Part shown: positions 11,459 to 23,310 of the stretch, piece by piece
Position numbering within the stretch: the first letter of the stretch is position 1
How the letters are laid out: the number at the start of each line of letters is the position of its first letter
Source of the DNA: Massospora cicadina
Taxonomy: Eukaryota; Entomophthoromycota; Entomophthoromycetes; Entomophthorales; Entomophthoraceae
Assembly (NCBI GenBank): GCA_022478985.1
Contig: JAKSZP010000018.1
Span: 308,073 to 372,072, forward strand
Length of the DNA: 64,000 bases
Direction of reading: 5' to 3'
The notes under the pieces: generated by a model
What the model saw: only the letters and a program-made list of their open reading frames with translations
Databases searched by the model: none
What the model was told of the DNA's origin: nothing
Translations under genes and position numbers: made by a program

Positions 11459-12720
11459 TTGGAAGTATCCCAATTACAACCGCTGTCATCAATGGAACAT
11501 GGGATACAATTTTTCCTGGGCATAGAAACACCAATAATGTGGGAAAAGTTTGGCGAATCCAAAAAAAAATTTCCTGCATGCAGTGTACCTTACAATCCAT
11601 ACTATCCGCAGAGGTTGGGTAGACCTTGGGTTCAAAGCTGCAGAAAAAGCGAATGATGCAACAAAGGTCATAGTAGTACTCAATCTTCCTGACAGACAGC
11701 AATTAGTCCTGACCAAACGCACCCATTGGACAGAATCCAAAGACATCTTAATCATTTTTGACTATCTTCTGACTACACTGGCGCGCACAGTAGTCAAAAG
11801 ATATCTCTGAGAAGGCTTGGAAGCCTACGGAGAAATTAAACAATTTAAAATGCAACAATTTCAGCTGATGCCAACCCTTAGCATGGGGAAGGCAATAGCA
11901 ATAATTTCACTGAACCAGGATGTAGTAGAGGATATTACAAAAATCCCCCACATCACATCCTTCACAATTGATGGGAAAAAATCCCAGCTGTTCCATGCAA
12001 CGGAAAGCGCACCCCCCATTTGCAACCACTGCTAGTCCTTTGGGCACAAGATTCATGCTTGCACCATCAAAGAAGGCCTGAGAGAAATGGAATTCTGTGA
12101 GGAGAAAATGGGCGAAGATGACTCAGAGTACGCCAAAATCACAGATACTACACAAGCCTTCAACTGGGGAGAACACGGATAATAAAAAATAATTGATACT
12201 ATTTCCCCAAAAGAACAAAAAATGGTCAAACAAGCTCATAAGCTGGCCGCGGCCAAGGCAAAGGCCTCATCAGAATCAAACATATTGCTGGAGCAGATCC
12301 AGGAAGACATGGAGGAATTCGAGTCCATGACCAATCAGATCCTGCAGAAAACCATACACCTAATCTGACCAGTTCAAATTTTGTGGAACCCAATTTAGAA
12401 ATGAATGCAGCAAAATTGGGGTTCAGTGCACCCCCAGAAAATGTGGAAGTTAACCCAATTGGGAAGGAAAATAAACAATGGAATGTGCAAGAAAATAATG
12501 TGGCCAATAAAAATCACAAGTGCACTGCAATAACATTTTAAAACCAAGCAAAGCCAAGAGAGGAGCAAAAACTGTTGTGATGAAAGGGGCAGAATACACA
12601 CCAACTCCTACTTATGGTTATGCTCTACGCAGCAGAGGTGCAGTGGAGAGCAATGTGAGCGAGGGAGTAGGGCTGAGAGGCCCTGCTAACCGCTCCTGAG
12701 GCGCATTGGGCATCTCAGTA
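11459..12720 (+). pseudogene. LINE-3 ORF1 with CCHC knuckle
   Basis: RNA-binding ORF1. Pieces in three frames cover RRGWVDLGFKAAEKANDATK (about 11605-11665), matching DLGF/DVGF in the other ORF1 copies, then the 11817-12035 stretch ending PPICNHC, a stop, and SFGHKIHACTIKEG. Together these give a C-x2-C-x4-H-x4-C knuckle broken by one TAG. A Lys/Glu-rich C-terminal part follows to about 12700. Confidence 0.65.
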
Positions 12721-12729
12721 GAGATAGGG

Positions 12730-15700
12730 ATGCTGAACATAGTGGGACTCAAGGCCTTAACGTTTCAGGCCAAGAAGTTGAGTCTCCTACAAAACCCACC
12801 TGTGGATATCCTGACAGTGCAGTAAACCCACTGTCCACAGGGAGAGGAGGAGGCATGGGAAAAAATGATCCTCCCAACAATATTGTTTTGGTCGCTCCAC
12901 TGTGGGGTGATAGTACACACGAACCAAAACTTTAAATTTATAAATAAAAATTTGTTCCTGGATGGCTGCGTACTTGCTGTAAGATTCTCATGGTACACCA
13001 AAGTGCACACAATCGCCAGTGTGTACACCCCAAATGGTGCACAGGATTGAAGAGAATTTCTCACAGCCCTAACACAACTAAATCTACCAGCAAACACTTT
13101 TGTCATGGGAGACATGAAAATCTGGATTAACCCAGAAATGGACCAATGGCCATACATAATGGAGATACCACAAGTGCAAGTGGAACTTCGAGTACTAAAG
13201 GCCACCCTGGGACTATATGATCCACTGCCAAAAAGGCAATCCCTGCTACAAAACATGACACGCCCACATGTACACAGTGGTACACTTGTCTCTATGTTGA
13301 GGATAGACCTAATACTCACACCAATAATTTTCCATCACCAAATTCAAAAATTTAAAAACTGAAAAAATCGAATTCTTTGACCATTGGCTTGTTTTGGTGT
13401 CCTACAAACTGACGGAACTGAGTACCCAAGCGCCCAGATGGTAAAGAATATGCCCAGAAAGTTTAGCCAACTCAGCTTTTTAATACTGGATGGAGGAAAT
13501 ATCCTCAATCCAGGATTTTCAAATACCCTTTTGCTTGGACCCACTAACCACATGGGAAAACTTTAAAAATTCAACAACCCAACAAATTAAACATACATCA
13601 TCTAGAAGACCCAGGGAAGTTTCAGCCATTTTCAAACACACATTGGCTGAATTTTCCATCTAAAAAACAACGTACCAAGAATGGAATACAGCCACGGATG
13701 GGGTCATAAATGGGCAGGGTTTCTGCTTGGCTAAACACCCTGATCCATGAACACCAACACCGAGTTGGAGTCCAATATAAAGGCAAAAACATAAGAGATG
13801 GAGAAACTTGCTCAAGCTACTTTCTCTGACAATTCCACGCCAGGAAAAATATGATAGCTTGTACACAGGTCCATCGACTGGACAAATCCATAGCAGAAAC
13901 ACCTTAAGAAGTCGCAACCAAAGTACACAGGTTTTACATGAAATTGTATAAATCCAAGCCAGGTGAAACAGAAAAAATTGAAAAATTCCTTAGAAGTGCA
14001 CATATCAACACCGCAGTTCAAAATAACAATTTAAAAAACTAATATTGCGCTAGGAATTATGGGAAGTAGTACGCGGTGCACCAAGAGGGAAATGCCCTGG
14101 ACCTGATGGGATTCCCTATTAGTTTTATAAAAGATATTTTAATAACATCTCTAACATTCTTCTAGCTTCAATGAACAAGTGTATTATGGAAACATGCCTC
14201 CTACCTGGAGGCAAAGAAGCATATATGGTCACTTTATTCAAGAAAGGAGACAGATTAGACCTATCCAACTGGCGCCCAAGTTCCCTAACCAATACAGATA
14301 CAAAGATTTTCACAAAAATTATGGCTAAATGACTAGGAGAAGTTGCAACTGATGCGATATCCCCATCACAATATGAATTTGTCTCAAGAAGATCCATATG
14401 GGATAACATCCACACAGTTGCAAATGTCTGCTAGTCCAAAACCTCTGGAGCACTTGTCTTTTTAGACCAACAAAAGGCATATGACAGGGCTGAACTGGAC
14501 CTATCTTAGATCCTGCCTTTAAGAATTCAAGCTTCCAAAAAGATTCATAAACTGGGTAATGTTGTTTACAGAGTCTGCAACCATGGCTGTGCGGGGAGAA
14601 CGCTTCTCAACCAACCCAGTTATCCCACAGAGAGGACTAAAACAAGGAGACCCCTTAAGCCCTCTACTCTACAACTTTAGCTTAGACCCTCAAATCCGAA
14701 ATACAAACACACTACTCAAAAGAATCAACGTCAAGGGCCAACCACCAGTCAAAATGATGGCCTTCGCTTATAATTGCGTGGTGGGCATATCCAACAATCA
14801 AGACGCTTGCAGAATTGAGAAGATAATACAAGACTATTCAGCCATAAGTAATGCATCACTTAACACTGAGAAAACGGAAATTATACTCCTGGGAAAATAT
14901 CAGACCCAGTGGATGCCATCTACACAGGGCCAACAAGCTAGTACAACATCAAGACTTCTGACCAGACATAGGAGGCAAAAATTAACAACGACCTTACTAA
15001 AACTTCCATTCATCACCAAGCCAACAGCTGGCCCTTTTCGTCACTTGGGAGTATGGTTGGAAGCTGGAGGCTACGCTAACTCTATGATGTAAAATCAATT
15101 ATTAGACAAAATAACAAAACTTATTGCCTCCTTACATGGACACCAAACAGGTCTGACAGGAAGGGTCACGGTAGCCAACTTGATGATTCTATCAATCATA
15201 TGGTTCACGGCCCATGCAATCACTTTCTCACCATCTTTCTTCAACACAGTTCACACCCTATTACAAGGATGGCTATGGTCTAACCACAACCCCCCTGTAC
15301 GCCTTGAAACCCTATTTGGCTCTAGAAGAAATGGAGTTATGAGGCTTACTAATTACGTAGAGCAAGCAACCCATATACTGGGATCCTGGATAGCTCAGGT
15401 GACTAGTCCAGATCTTCCAGATACACACTGGGCAAGAACAATAGGATATAACTTTACACGTGCACTACAATCAAGAAACCCAGATCACCCAAACACATTA
15501 ATCAAATATCTGGCATCCCATCCTACAGCTGCAGGACCACATGGCACTCCTGCACGTTTCAAACATATACTCCAAGCCATGAGATGAGCGTCATGGCAGA
15601 TTCATATAAATGATCAAACCATTCACCGAGGATGCTCAAGGCTAACTCACAGACAGGAGATTAACAATAAAATAGTCACAGACATTATAATAAGCAAAAG

Positions 15701-16390
15701 CCCAAATACCATAGCCAGGATAGATTACCTGGACCATATGGACATACCCTACAACCTGGAGACCCAAAGAAGAGTATGGAGATACACACATCACCCTCTA
15801 CTCCAACCCAGGATAAGAGCAAATGTATGGAGGTGTATGAGGAGAGTATACTGAACAGCTGAACGGTCAAATGCCACTCATACCTCATGTGCAATATGTG
15901 GTCAGTATGGAAGCCTAGCCCACCGTTTAGAACAATGCCCAAAATCAGTGGCTGTATGGAAAGAGGTCATGCGCCTTTTCCGCCAAGAAAACGGACATCC
16001 ATTCAGCCTAGCAAGGAACATGTACGCTATAAACATGGACTCTCCTATCCATCCATCTCTCAGGGCGCTAATAGTAGCAATAGCACTATGGACGATACAT
16101 ACAATGGTACTGGAATCATTCACAGGAGCAGCTCCAACAATCCAAGGAGCCATTCATCGCTTCCACAGCCATATATTATAACATTTTCAAGCATGGCTGT
16201 TTGAATATATGACCCTTATAACAGAAGGATAATCAACACATGGTTCCCCATATGGTTCCTAAAAGTTGATCCTTTCCTTCACACATGCTGCATCCAAGAA
16301 TAAGCCAGCATAACTCCCCTTCCCTACAGTCCTAATCTTGATGATCCTGGAGACAACAAGAGGGGCTTTGAACCCTCTGGGGTGTCTTCA
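12730..16390 (+). pseudogene. LINE-3 ORF2: endonuclease-RT, FADD changed to FAYN
   Basis: ATG at 12730 opens MLNIVGLKAL, the APE N-terminus. Other APE pieces are VYTPNGAQD (about 13021), MGDMKIW (the GDFN position, about 13106) and LRIDLILTP (about 13299). RT pieces are LFKKGDRLDLSNWRP (about 14236), LDQQKAYDRA (about 14464), QRGLKQGDPLSPLL (about 14631) and FAYN at 14763-14774, where both catalytic Asp of FADD are lost. A C-terminal CAICGQYGSLAHRLEQCP zinc finger lies near 15890. The copy cannot be active. Confidence 0.85.
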
Positions 16391-16469
16391 ATTGTCAAAT
16401 TTTATTAGTTTTCTCACTATATCAGAAGTGCTTGTCCCCTGGTCGACCTTCCCCAAATAAATAAATACT

Positions 16470-17540
16470 GATGTCATAGGTCTAATGCCTGAGTCCATTG
16501 TAGGAAATTAATACATTCTTGTAGGAATAATTCACTCCACGAAGTGAGTCAAAGCAATTGCCACCCCCACATAGACCAGCAAAGCTACACTAACTTCTTA
16601 TACTAAAAGATCTTTGCTAGACATGGTTGCCCGCAGTACTGCAATGTGACATTGAAAAACTTTTTTTGTGAGTTGTAAGAATCTTAGCTATGAGCATGGG
16701 AACCTGACAATTATTTTTAGTGCCCTACAACACATCAACTAACAGATGTATAGAGAGAAAATGAAATGTTAGTTTCAATATTAAACAAGATGGCCACTAC
16801 TTATTCATTACACTGGGATCAATATCTCCCAGTGCGTTGATGGCTTACAGGATATATTTCCATCAAACCATCAAAATGTCACCCTTCTAGGCCTTAGACA
16901 GAAATGAACATGTAATTATGGCTTTAAAATCTCGTGAAGTTACCAGTGATAATACCAAAGACCTTGAAAAGCGTTTAGAAGATTAGTCCATAAGATTATT
17001 AACTACAATCATAGGCAATGACAAATCTAGTTAAGACAGGTACAAGAGAAGGCCAAGCATCAAATACATTTAGCCAACCTTTACCCATTTTTTTGATTTT
17101 GGATTTAGTCTTGTACTATTACACTTGTATAGCACTCTGAGGACGAAAACTGTACTCCATCTGGGATGGGTTATATACTATAACATACAAATGCAGGGGA
17201 TGAATACTCAATCAAGTCTCTAGAAACTGGAGTAACTATAAACCGAATACATAGCTGATTCTTATGTCTGTACTCCCCTGCCAATAGTCTTGAAGTGGGT
17301 GATGTCAGATATCAGGATATTGGACATGATGAGAGCATATTGATATTTTAACTCCCATAACATAATCACCGCCTAGACCCAAGAAGGAGAGTAAAAAAAT
17401 TACATTTATTAATCATACAGTAAATTAATAGTTATTTTGCTCAGATAGATACTTGGAAAAAATACGTTGGACCAGTTTGAGCCTAAGAAACCCCAAGATA
17501 AAATCCAGCTTAATCAAAATGAAGGATCATCAGAATATCA
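16470..17540 (+). pseudogene. Gypsy C integrase, remainder after LINE-3
   Basis: Begins with the right LINE-3 duplication (16470-16482) and continues MPES..GN.YILVGI, then TKRSLLDMVARS, equivalent to IFARHGCP. About 16809-16895 reads WDQYLPVR.MAYRIYFHQTIKMSPF, the conserved integrase block after the catalytic Glu. About 17140-17240 reads as an integrase C-terminal segment. Multiple stops are present. Confidence 0.65.
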
Positions 17541-17883
17541 GGTGGCCAATACTAGGTGGCACGTGAGGTAGTAAATTGAGATAAACCAGCAAAAGGGTAA
17601 GAATCAATAATATGCCCAGAGATCACCTAAGTGATACCAAGTCTCATCTTATTTGGTACATTAAGCCTACATTTTCACCCTAAAATATATGCTACAAAAG
17701 CATTATACAATTTAGAATTCATTGCCTGATAAAGAGTCTCCTATACAGATTTCCCCCTCCATTAAATTATTTATCCTTTTCCTTTTGGGTTTTTATTGTT
17801 GTTTGCAACACATAAATTTCCTATTCTATGCTACAATAAAGTTGTCATTAATTTTATATCTTGTTTTGGTACTTGAAGTCAAC
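17541..17883. other. AT-rich tail of Gypsy C, probably the left part of its 3' LTR
   Basis: No coding motif is seen. The stretch includes TTTTTATTGTTG and CAATAAAG-type signals and runs without a visible break into the LTR segment at 17884. The matching part of the 5' LTR is missing under LINE-1, so the LTR start cannot be set. Confidence 0.35.
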
Positions 17884-18060
17884 AAGTCCATTTCGCCATA
17901 CTTACCATAGGTTGGATACTCTATCGAGTGGACCTTTTTGGTAACTTGGCACCCTAAAAAATAAATCAATATACTTGTCCTGCATCCTAGACAGCGTCAA
18001 GTATTGACTTCCAGGCTTCTTGAGCATAGAACCATCAAGACCAAAAATGGAATCCCAACA
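17884..18060 (+). repeat. Gypsy C 3' LTR, right-hand part
   Basis: Direct repeat of 3832-4009 ending in the same CCCAACA. The minus-strand open frame 17902-18192 that crosses it is a by-product of the repeat and is not treated as a gene. Confidence 0.7.
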
Positions 18061-19391
18061 GGTGGACAGAGCCTCAGCATAGTTGTCAAGCTGACTCTCA
18101 GCATTACTAAAAATTACAGAAAGAAGAAACTTTCCAATGTTGGTGTTGATTATGGGAGTATTGGGAACTAAACAGTGACGTTTTGGCATCATTGTATCAT
18201 GAGTTGCTTAGAACAAGAATGAGCTCCTCAATCTCATCTTTAGAATTTCTGGGGAAGTCAGATGAGAAACTTGGAAAGATAATACCGTTAATAAGAGCTC
18301 CATGTACTCATGAAGGGCTTGGAAGAGGGAGTGTTGATAGGGGTTGAAGCCACTTTGCCAGCGAACCAAAGGTGGTACTTGTATGCAGTAAAGCCTTTGT
18401 GATGGTGGAAGTGGTGATGGGGGCAGAGTTGGAGGAATGTTAAAGAATTTAACACAATCAAATCAGTGTTAGAGACATAATGTTGCTCGGCGCCATCCAC
18501 CCATTTGAAAGACTTGAAAGTATAAGAGACAGGCAAACAGGGGTCAGCAATTGAGTTGATTGGCTGAGGTAGAAGCAGTTGGCCTATTAACCTTCAAACA
18601 TGGTAACTCAACTGGTTCTTGAGCCACAATTTGCTATTGCATAGGTTAACTTATTTTTAATTGGATGTTGCAGGTGGAGCTGTGGCCTCAGCATTTGAGG
18701 GAGAGGGTCCTTATTTTCTCCTTTTAATTTTAAGCAACCTCTTTAAAAAGTCATTCTTGTTGGATATAGTTGCACTTGAATTTGGCTGGGTTCAAGTATT
18801 TCTGCTTAACTGGAAATAAAACTATCTCTTTAGTTTTCTTTTTGCAAATATGAAACATAATAAATCTTTTAATTCTGTTCATAACAAAGATGTTTTTGGT
18901 GCTTATACTTGGTTTTATAAGCAGCTTTGATAGCAATATGGGCCTCCTTGATGGCCTTTAATGAGTTGACTGGTCTCTCAGTCAAGGTTATGTGCAGCAA
19001 ATGATGTGGGTATTATTCCAAAACGTTGATAAAAATGTATTTGTGGTGACTAGATCTAAGGCATCAGTAGTCTAAAGCTGCTGTGCTTTGAGATAGTAGC
19101 TCAAAAATCTGCTTATCTGTTTTAAGGGAGGATGGCATGGGAACAATACCGCACCAATTGATGGAGAAGTGAGAAATTGAGATCAATGGGAAAGAAAGGT
19201 AAATGTTGGTAAACATTACACGCAGTGTTATTATCAACGGTAACTCCAATGACCATTTTTCTGTTTTCTTAATTTGGTTTAGAACATTAATGCACAATGC
19301 CAACATAATCATAAATTGTCCCCTACCCAAAGTGTATCTACAGGGATCAAACTATGGAGTTAAAGGTCATTAAGTCCATATTCTACTATTG
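18061..19391. other. Unassigned stretch between Gypsy C and Gypsy A
   Basis: Short open frames occur on the minus strand (18288-18536, 18751-18936, 19064-19330). The last reads MGRGQFMIMLALCINVLNQ and continues through stops with fairly few breaks, so this may be an old minus-strand coding remnant. I recognise no family. It is the DNA into which Gypsy A inserted and would continue at 39977. Confidence 0.3.
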
Positions 19392-19396
19392 GGCAC
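19392..19396. repeat. Gypsy A target-site duplication, left copy (GGCAC)
   Basis: GGCAC directly abuts the LTR terminus at 19397, and the same five bases follow the other LTR terminus at 39972-39976. A 5-bp duplication is standard for Ty3/Gypsy integrase. Confidence 0.85.
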
Positions 19397-19712
19397 TGTT
19401 GAATTTTGGTAATTCCATATATATCCACCAAAGGGTTTTTTTCACTGGGTTGGCCATTGAACAATTGGAATGGATGATATGACAATCTCCAGTTCCTCGG
19501 ACCACTTGTAAACAATTAGTTTTTTATAATAAAATGGGAGCAATTTCACCCAAAACACTTCTTTTATTTTTAATATAATAAATCAGTAGAGCTTCTTATA
19601 GTCTTCTCCCTCTTTCTTACTAGTTCCTTTTTTCTCTCAAAAACCTCCTCCTGTCAATCCCCTCATTCTGCTGATATCTCAGCAACCCCAGTCAGTACTG
19701 ACTCTTTTTCTT
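19397..19712 (-). repeat. Gypsy A 3' LTR, distal part
   Basis: Matches 39354-39668 of the 5' LTR closely (about 90 percent by eye). Starts TGTTGAATTTTGG on the + strand. Broken after 19712 by LINE-M; 19699-19712 (TGACTCTTTTTCTT) is the LINE-M duplication. Confidence 0.85.
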
Positions 19713-19866
19713 TTTTTAGTACTTGATGGTCCCAACCCAAGGGGGGATTCATCGATGTTTATTGAATTACGCCTGGGCTCCTAAGAGCCTGAGGAGAGGA
19801 AGGGGAGGGAGGAGGCATCGAGAAAGGGAGGGGGTTTGCGCGCCAGAGCCGTGCTGCAGTGACAAC

Positions 19867-22800
19867 TTAGCGGGGGAGGGTTGGCGACATAGTGCAGACC
19901 TTCAGGGCCATCTCAAAGTGTACCTGAAAGTGGGTGATCATGTGTGGAAGGGTCCACACCTGCTGGTCAAAGGCAGCACGAAGGAAGGAGTTATGGATGG
20001 TCCAGATGGCTGTGGTATAGGCGAGGACACAGAGGGGTCGGTGGCAACCAGGCAATGTCTGCTCAAACATGAGGTCTTGCACAGGGTGTCCAGACCAGGG
20101 CTGAGCATGGAGGAGCGCGCGGGCCTTTGGCCAAAATGCGGCGACACCTGGACAGGTGAAAAACGATGGAGGTGGGAGTCAATAGGCTCCACACAGTGGG
20201 GGCAGCTTCGGTGCTGGAAGGTAGGGCCAGTCCGGTCCCCTGTCCTGTATGAACAGTGGAGCACTCTCCATAAGGTGTTGGACACCTTTGCTGACAGGAT
20301 GGGGTGATAGACGTCCTTCCACAATTCCTTAAGGTCAAATATTACGGAGGGAGGGAGGAGCTCAAGGAGTCTTGGGCGGATGGGAGGACGATCTTGGGGG
20401 TTGAGGCGAGTTGTGACAACTTGTCCATTGTGCACAATTGCATGACGACGGGGGCTGAGGCCAGGGCCTTCCCTTCTGTGTGGGAAGGCATGGTGGATCC
20501 GCGCGCCTACTCGTTTCAGGGCAAGGAGAGCCTGGTTCCAGTAGGGGGATGAGGATGGTTTTAGGCGATGGCCTGGGTGGTTTGTGAGCCACTCCCCTAA
20601 TGAGGTCAGAGATGCTCTAGGAAGACCCAGAGTTGCTGACACTGACTGGCGGAGGGCGGGCGCCCATTGGGGCATGGGGGTCGCGTCCCAGCAGACAATC
20701 GGCCATAGGAACTTCAGGAAGATTGTGGTGGCGTGGGATCGCGTGTCCAGAAGCCCTAGGCCCCCTTCATTGCAGGGTCGGGCGATGGTTGCGAGGGCTA
20801 TTGGTGGATGGTTTGAGCCCCAGATCCAACAGCGGAGGAGTACATTGAGCCGCGTATAAAAGGCATCTGTGAATGGGCAGACGTGCGCTAGATACCAGAC
20901 TTTGGAGAGGAGGAACACATTGGCCATCAGAGCTCGACCCTGGGGGTGATGTGCCGCCGGTTCCAGCTGGCAATCCTGGAGTTAACTGCTGCAAGGAGCA
21001 AGTCCTCATTGTCTTTTAGCGCAACTCCTTGTTGGTTGGTGAGAACGCCCAGGTGACGGAAGGTACCGCGCTCAGGTTCAATACCAAATGGTGGGGGGAA
21101 GGTGGGGGAGCCGACCTGTACAACTGTTGTCTTGGAGGTGTTGACCATGGCGTTGGACGCCTTGGTGTACCTCTCAATGGTCACAGCAGCGATGGCAACA
21201 TCCCCAGGGCAGCCAAATGCAATGGCAGTGTCATCTGCAAATGCCATGGTGCGTGTGGGGGCTTTACCTGGGACCAGAATCCCTGTTAGCTTGTCCTGTA
21301 AGGAGGCCAAGAGGGGGTCAAGGGTGATGTTAAAAAGGATAGGGCTCAGGGGGTCCCCTTGCCGGAGACCTTGTCCAACTGGTACTGCCACTGTAAAACC
21401 CATTGGCGCCAGGACTCTGGTGTGGAGCTGGTCATAGAGCGGTGATATCCAGCGCCTAGCTGCGGGTGGGAGATGGAAGCGGGCCAGGGAAGCATCAATA
21501 TACTTCCAGGCTACCCGATCATATGCTTTCTCCATATCCAGAAGAGCCACAAAGCCATTCACCTTACGAGAGTTAGCAGTCAAAGTCACGTGAAGGTCAT
21601 TATAGTTGTCCCATAACGACCTCCCCGGAATAAAACCGTACTGGGATGGGGAGAGGCGAGGTGACACCCATTTGGTGATGCGGTTGGCCAGAAGCTTCGT
21701 GAAGAGCTTGTGGTCTGTGTTGATCAACGCTATGGGGCGCCAGTTCGCCAGGTTCTCACGGTCTGACTTCTTGTGAATGAGGGTCGTAATTGAGCCTCTG
21801 GAGTCGGGGAGGACCTCGCCATTCACCAAGAGTGCAGCGAAGGGGTCGCGGAGGGTTCTGGGTATCACTTCAGGTTCCAGAAGGTACACCTCAAAGGGTA
21901 TTCCATCTGGGCCTGGGGCTTTAAGCCGTGGGGATTTCAGAAGGGTTTCCATCACCTCCTGGATGGAAATAGGCGCCAGTAGAGCCTCATCAGCCCGTGG
22001 GTCAATGGGCGGCTCTGGAGCCCGCCACAGGAAGTCTTGGATGTCCGATGGGTCCACCTGGGTGGCATGGAAGAGGCTGGAGTAGAAGCGGTGTAGTTCC
22101 TGCGTGATTTCCTCCTTGTCTGAAGTGGTTGTAGTGCCAATCTTCAGTGCAGTAATATCCTGCGCTGTTGACCGGGCTTTCTGTTTCTGAAAGAAGAAGC
22201 GGGTGGGGCGTTCCCATTGAGCATAGTAACGAGATGTTGTAAAGTTTGCTGCCCGTTCTTCCTGCAGTGTGAGCTCCAAGCGGAGTGCTTCCTGCGCCGC
22301 TTCCCAGTCTTCCAACCATCTGGGAGAGGGCGAAGGCTGGCAGTTTCGCTCTAGATGTCTGATTCTGTCTTCCGCCCTTTTGACTCTGGCGCGAGCTGCA
22401 GTCATCTGGGCTTTGGCACAGTTGTAAGCAACGCGGGTGATGCCCTCCTTGGTCACCGCCCATCTAGCCTTGTGGTCAAGCAGGTGGGGTGGGGGAGGTG
22501 AGAGTCTCCCGGATGGTCATAGACAGCTTCTCCTTAGTGAAGGGGTTGTTGAGAAGAGCTGGGGCAACCCTAGGCCAGAACCTACGCGACGGTCTAAGTG
22601 TGGTGGTGAGGACAACGGTGAGTGACCTGTGATCACTCAGATGGTTGTCACAAGAGATGGGAGAGGAGACGCGGCCAATTAGCAGGGGGCCAATCAGTGC
22701 CATATCTATGCGTGACGCCGACTGGAAAGCTCCTCCATCATACTGGATCCTAGTCATGCAACCTAGGCCAGACGCGGAGGGTGGAAGCGCATCTATAAAG

Positions 22801-23310
22801 CTGCTCAGGCGAAGGAAATCCTGGAGGCGACTTGATCCAGGGCGTTCCTTTGCTGCAGGGGGGTAAGAGTCACACACGCGACTTATGGTTGTGTTGAAAT
22901 CTCCTAAGAGGACTGTATTCCGTGGGAGATTGAGTTGGAGGAGCTCTTCCGAGAGCCGATTTTGCTCCTGACCTGCATTAGGCAGGTAGATGCTTGCAGC
23001 GAAGAAGGAGAAGTCAGGAGTGGTGAGTTTGGCCAGTATGAGGCGGCCACCTAGATATTGTGAAAAAGAATGGGTTTTTAACCCGGGGATTCAAAACAAT
23101 AAGGGCGGCATGGTTTGTCCAGAAGGAGTTGCCTCCAAACTGTTCATTCCATGCAGATTGTTCGTGGGGGAGGATATGGGGCTCCTGGACAGCAGCGATG
23201 TCAATTTGTGCTGACCTGAAGTTTTGGAGGAGGCGGGCTCTCCGCTTAAAGTCCCGCAACCCATTTGCGTTGATGGATTGCATGGCCAGGGTGCTGCCAT
23301 GGGGACTCAT
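19867..23310 (-). pseudogene. LINE-M ORF2: APE endonuclease-reverse transcriptase
   Basis: About 1,150 codons. APE domain: MQSINANGL and AVQEPHI near the start, SIYLPN and LLGDFNT (about 22920-22960), SRIDMALIG (about 22690) and LSDHRSLTVV (about 22620); all signature residues are present. A helical linker follows (FFFQKQKARST). RT domain in the long frame 22456-20927: LIHKKSDRENLANWRP, GFIPGRSLWDN, motif A LDMEKAYDRV (about 21520-21545), GQGLRQGDPLSPILF and FADD at 21230-21241. The C-terminal part (20927 down) has a CPHCVEPIDSHLHRF zinc finger. Four single-base frame breaks (near 23065, 22490, 20944 and 20160) lie at homopolymer runs; otherwise there is no stop. I see no RNase H domain, which favours an L1/Tx1-like clade over Tad. 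It may be intact if the breaks are sequence errors. Confidence 0.88.

Larger units (their letters stand above)
11196..16469 (+). mobile_element. LINE-3: full-length but decayed LINE inside Gypsy C integrase
   Basis: 5274-bp LINE flanked by a perfect 13-bp duplication (11183-11195 and 16470-16482). It has a 5' region, ORF1, ORF2 and a 3' tail (about 16425-16469: GTCCCCTGGTCGACCTTCCCC then AATAAATAAATACT) like LINE-1. Gypsy C integrase reads on across it. It therefore inserted after Gypsy C, yet has since collected many stops itself. Confidence 0.88.

Noticed and set aside
17902..18192. 96-codon minus-strand frame that looked conserved with 3900-4030
   Set aside because: The shared part is the Gypsy C LTR repeat, ending just before a primer-binding site at 4013; the frame is incidental.
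19723..22625. Long + strand frames across 19723-22625
   Set aside because: They are antisense shadows of LINE-M ORF2, whose minus-strand frame carries all APE and RT motifs.
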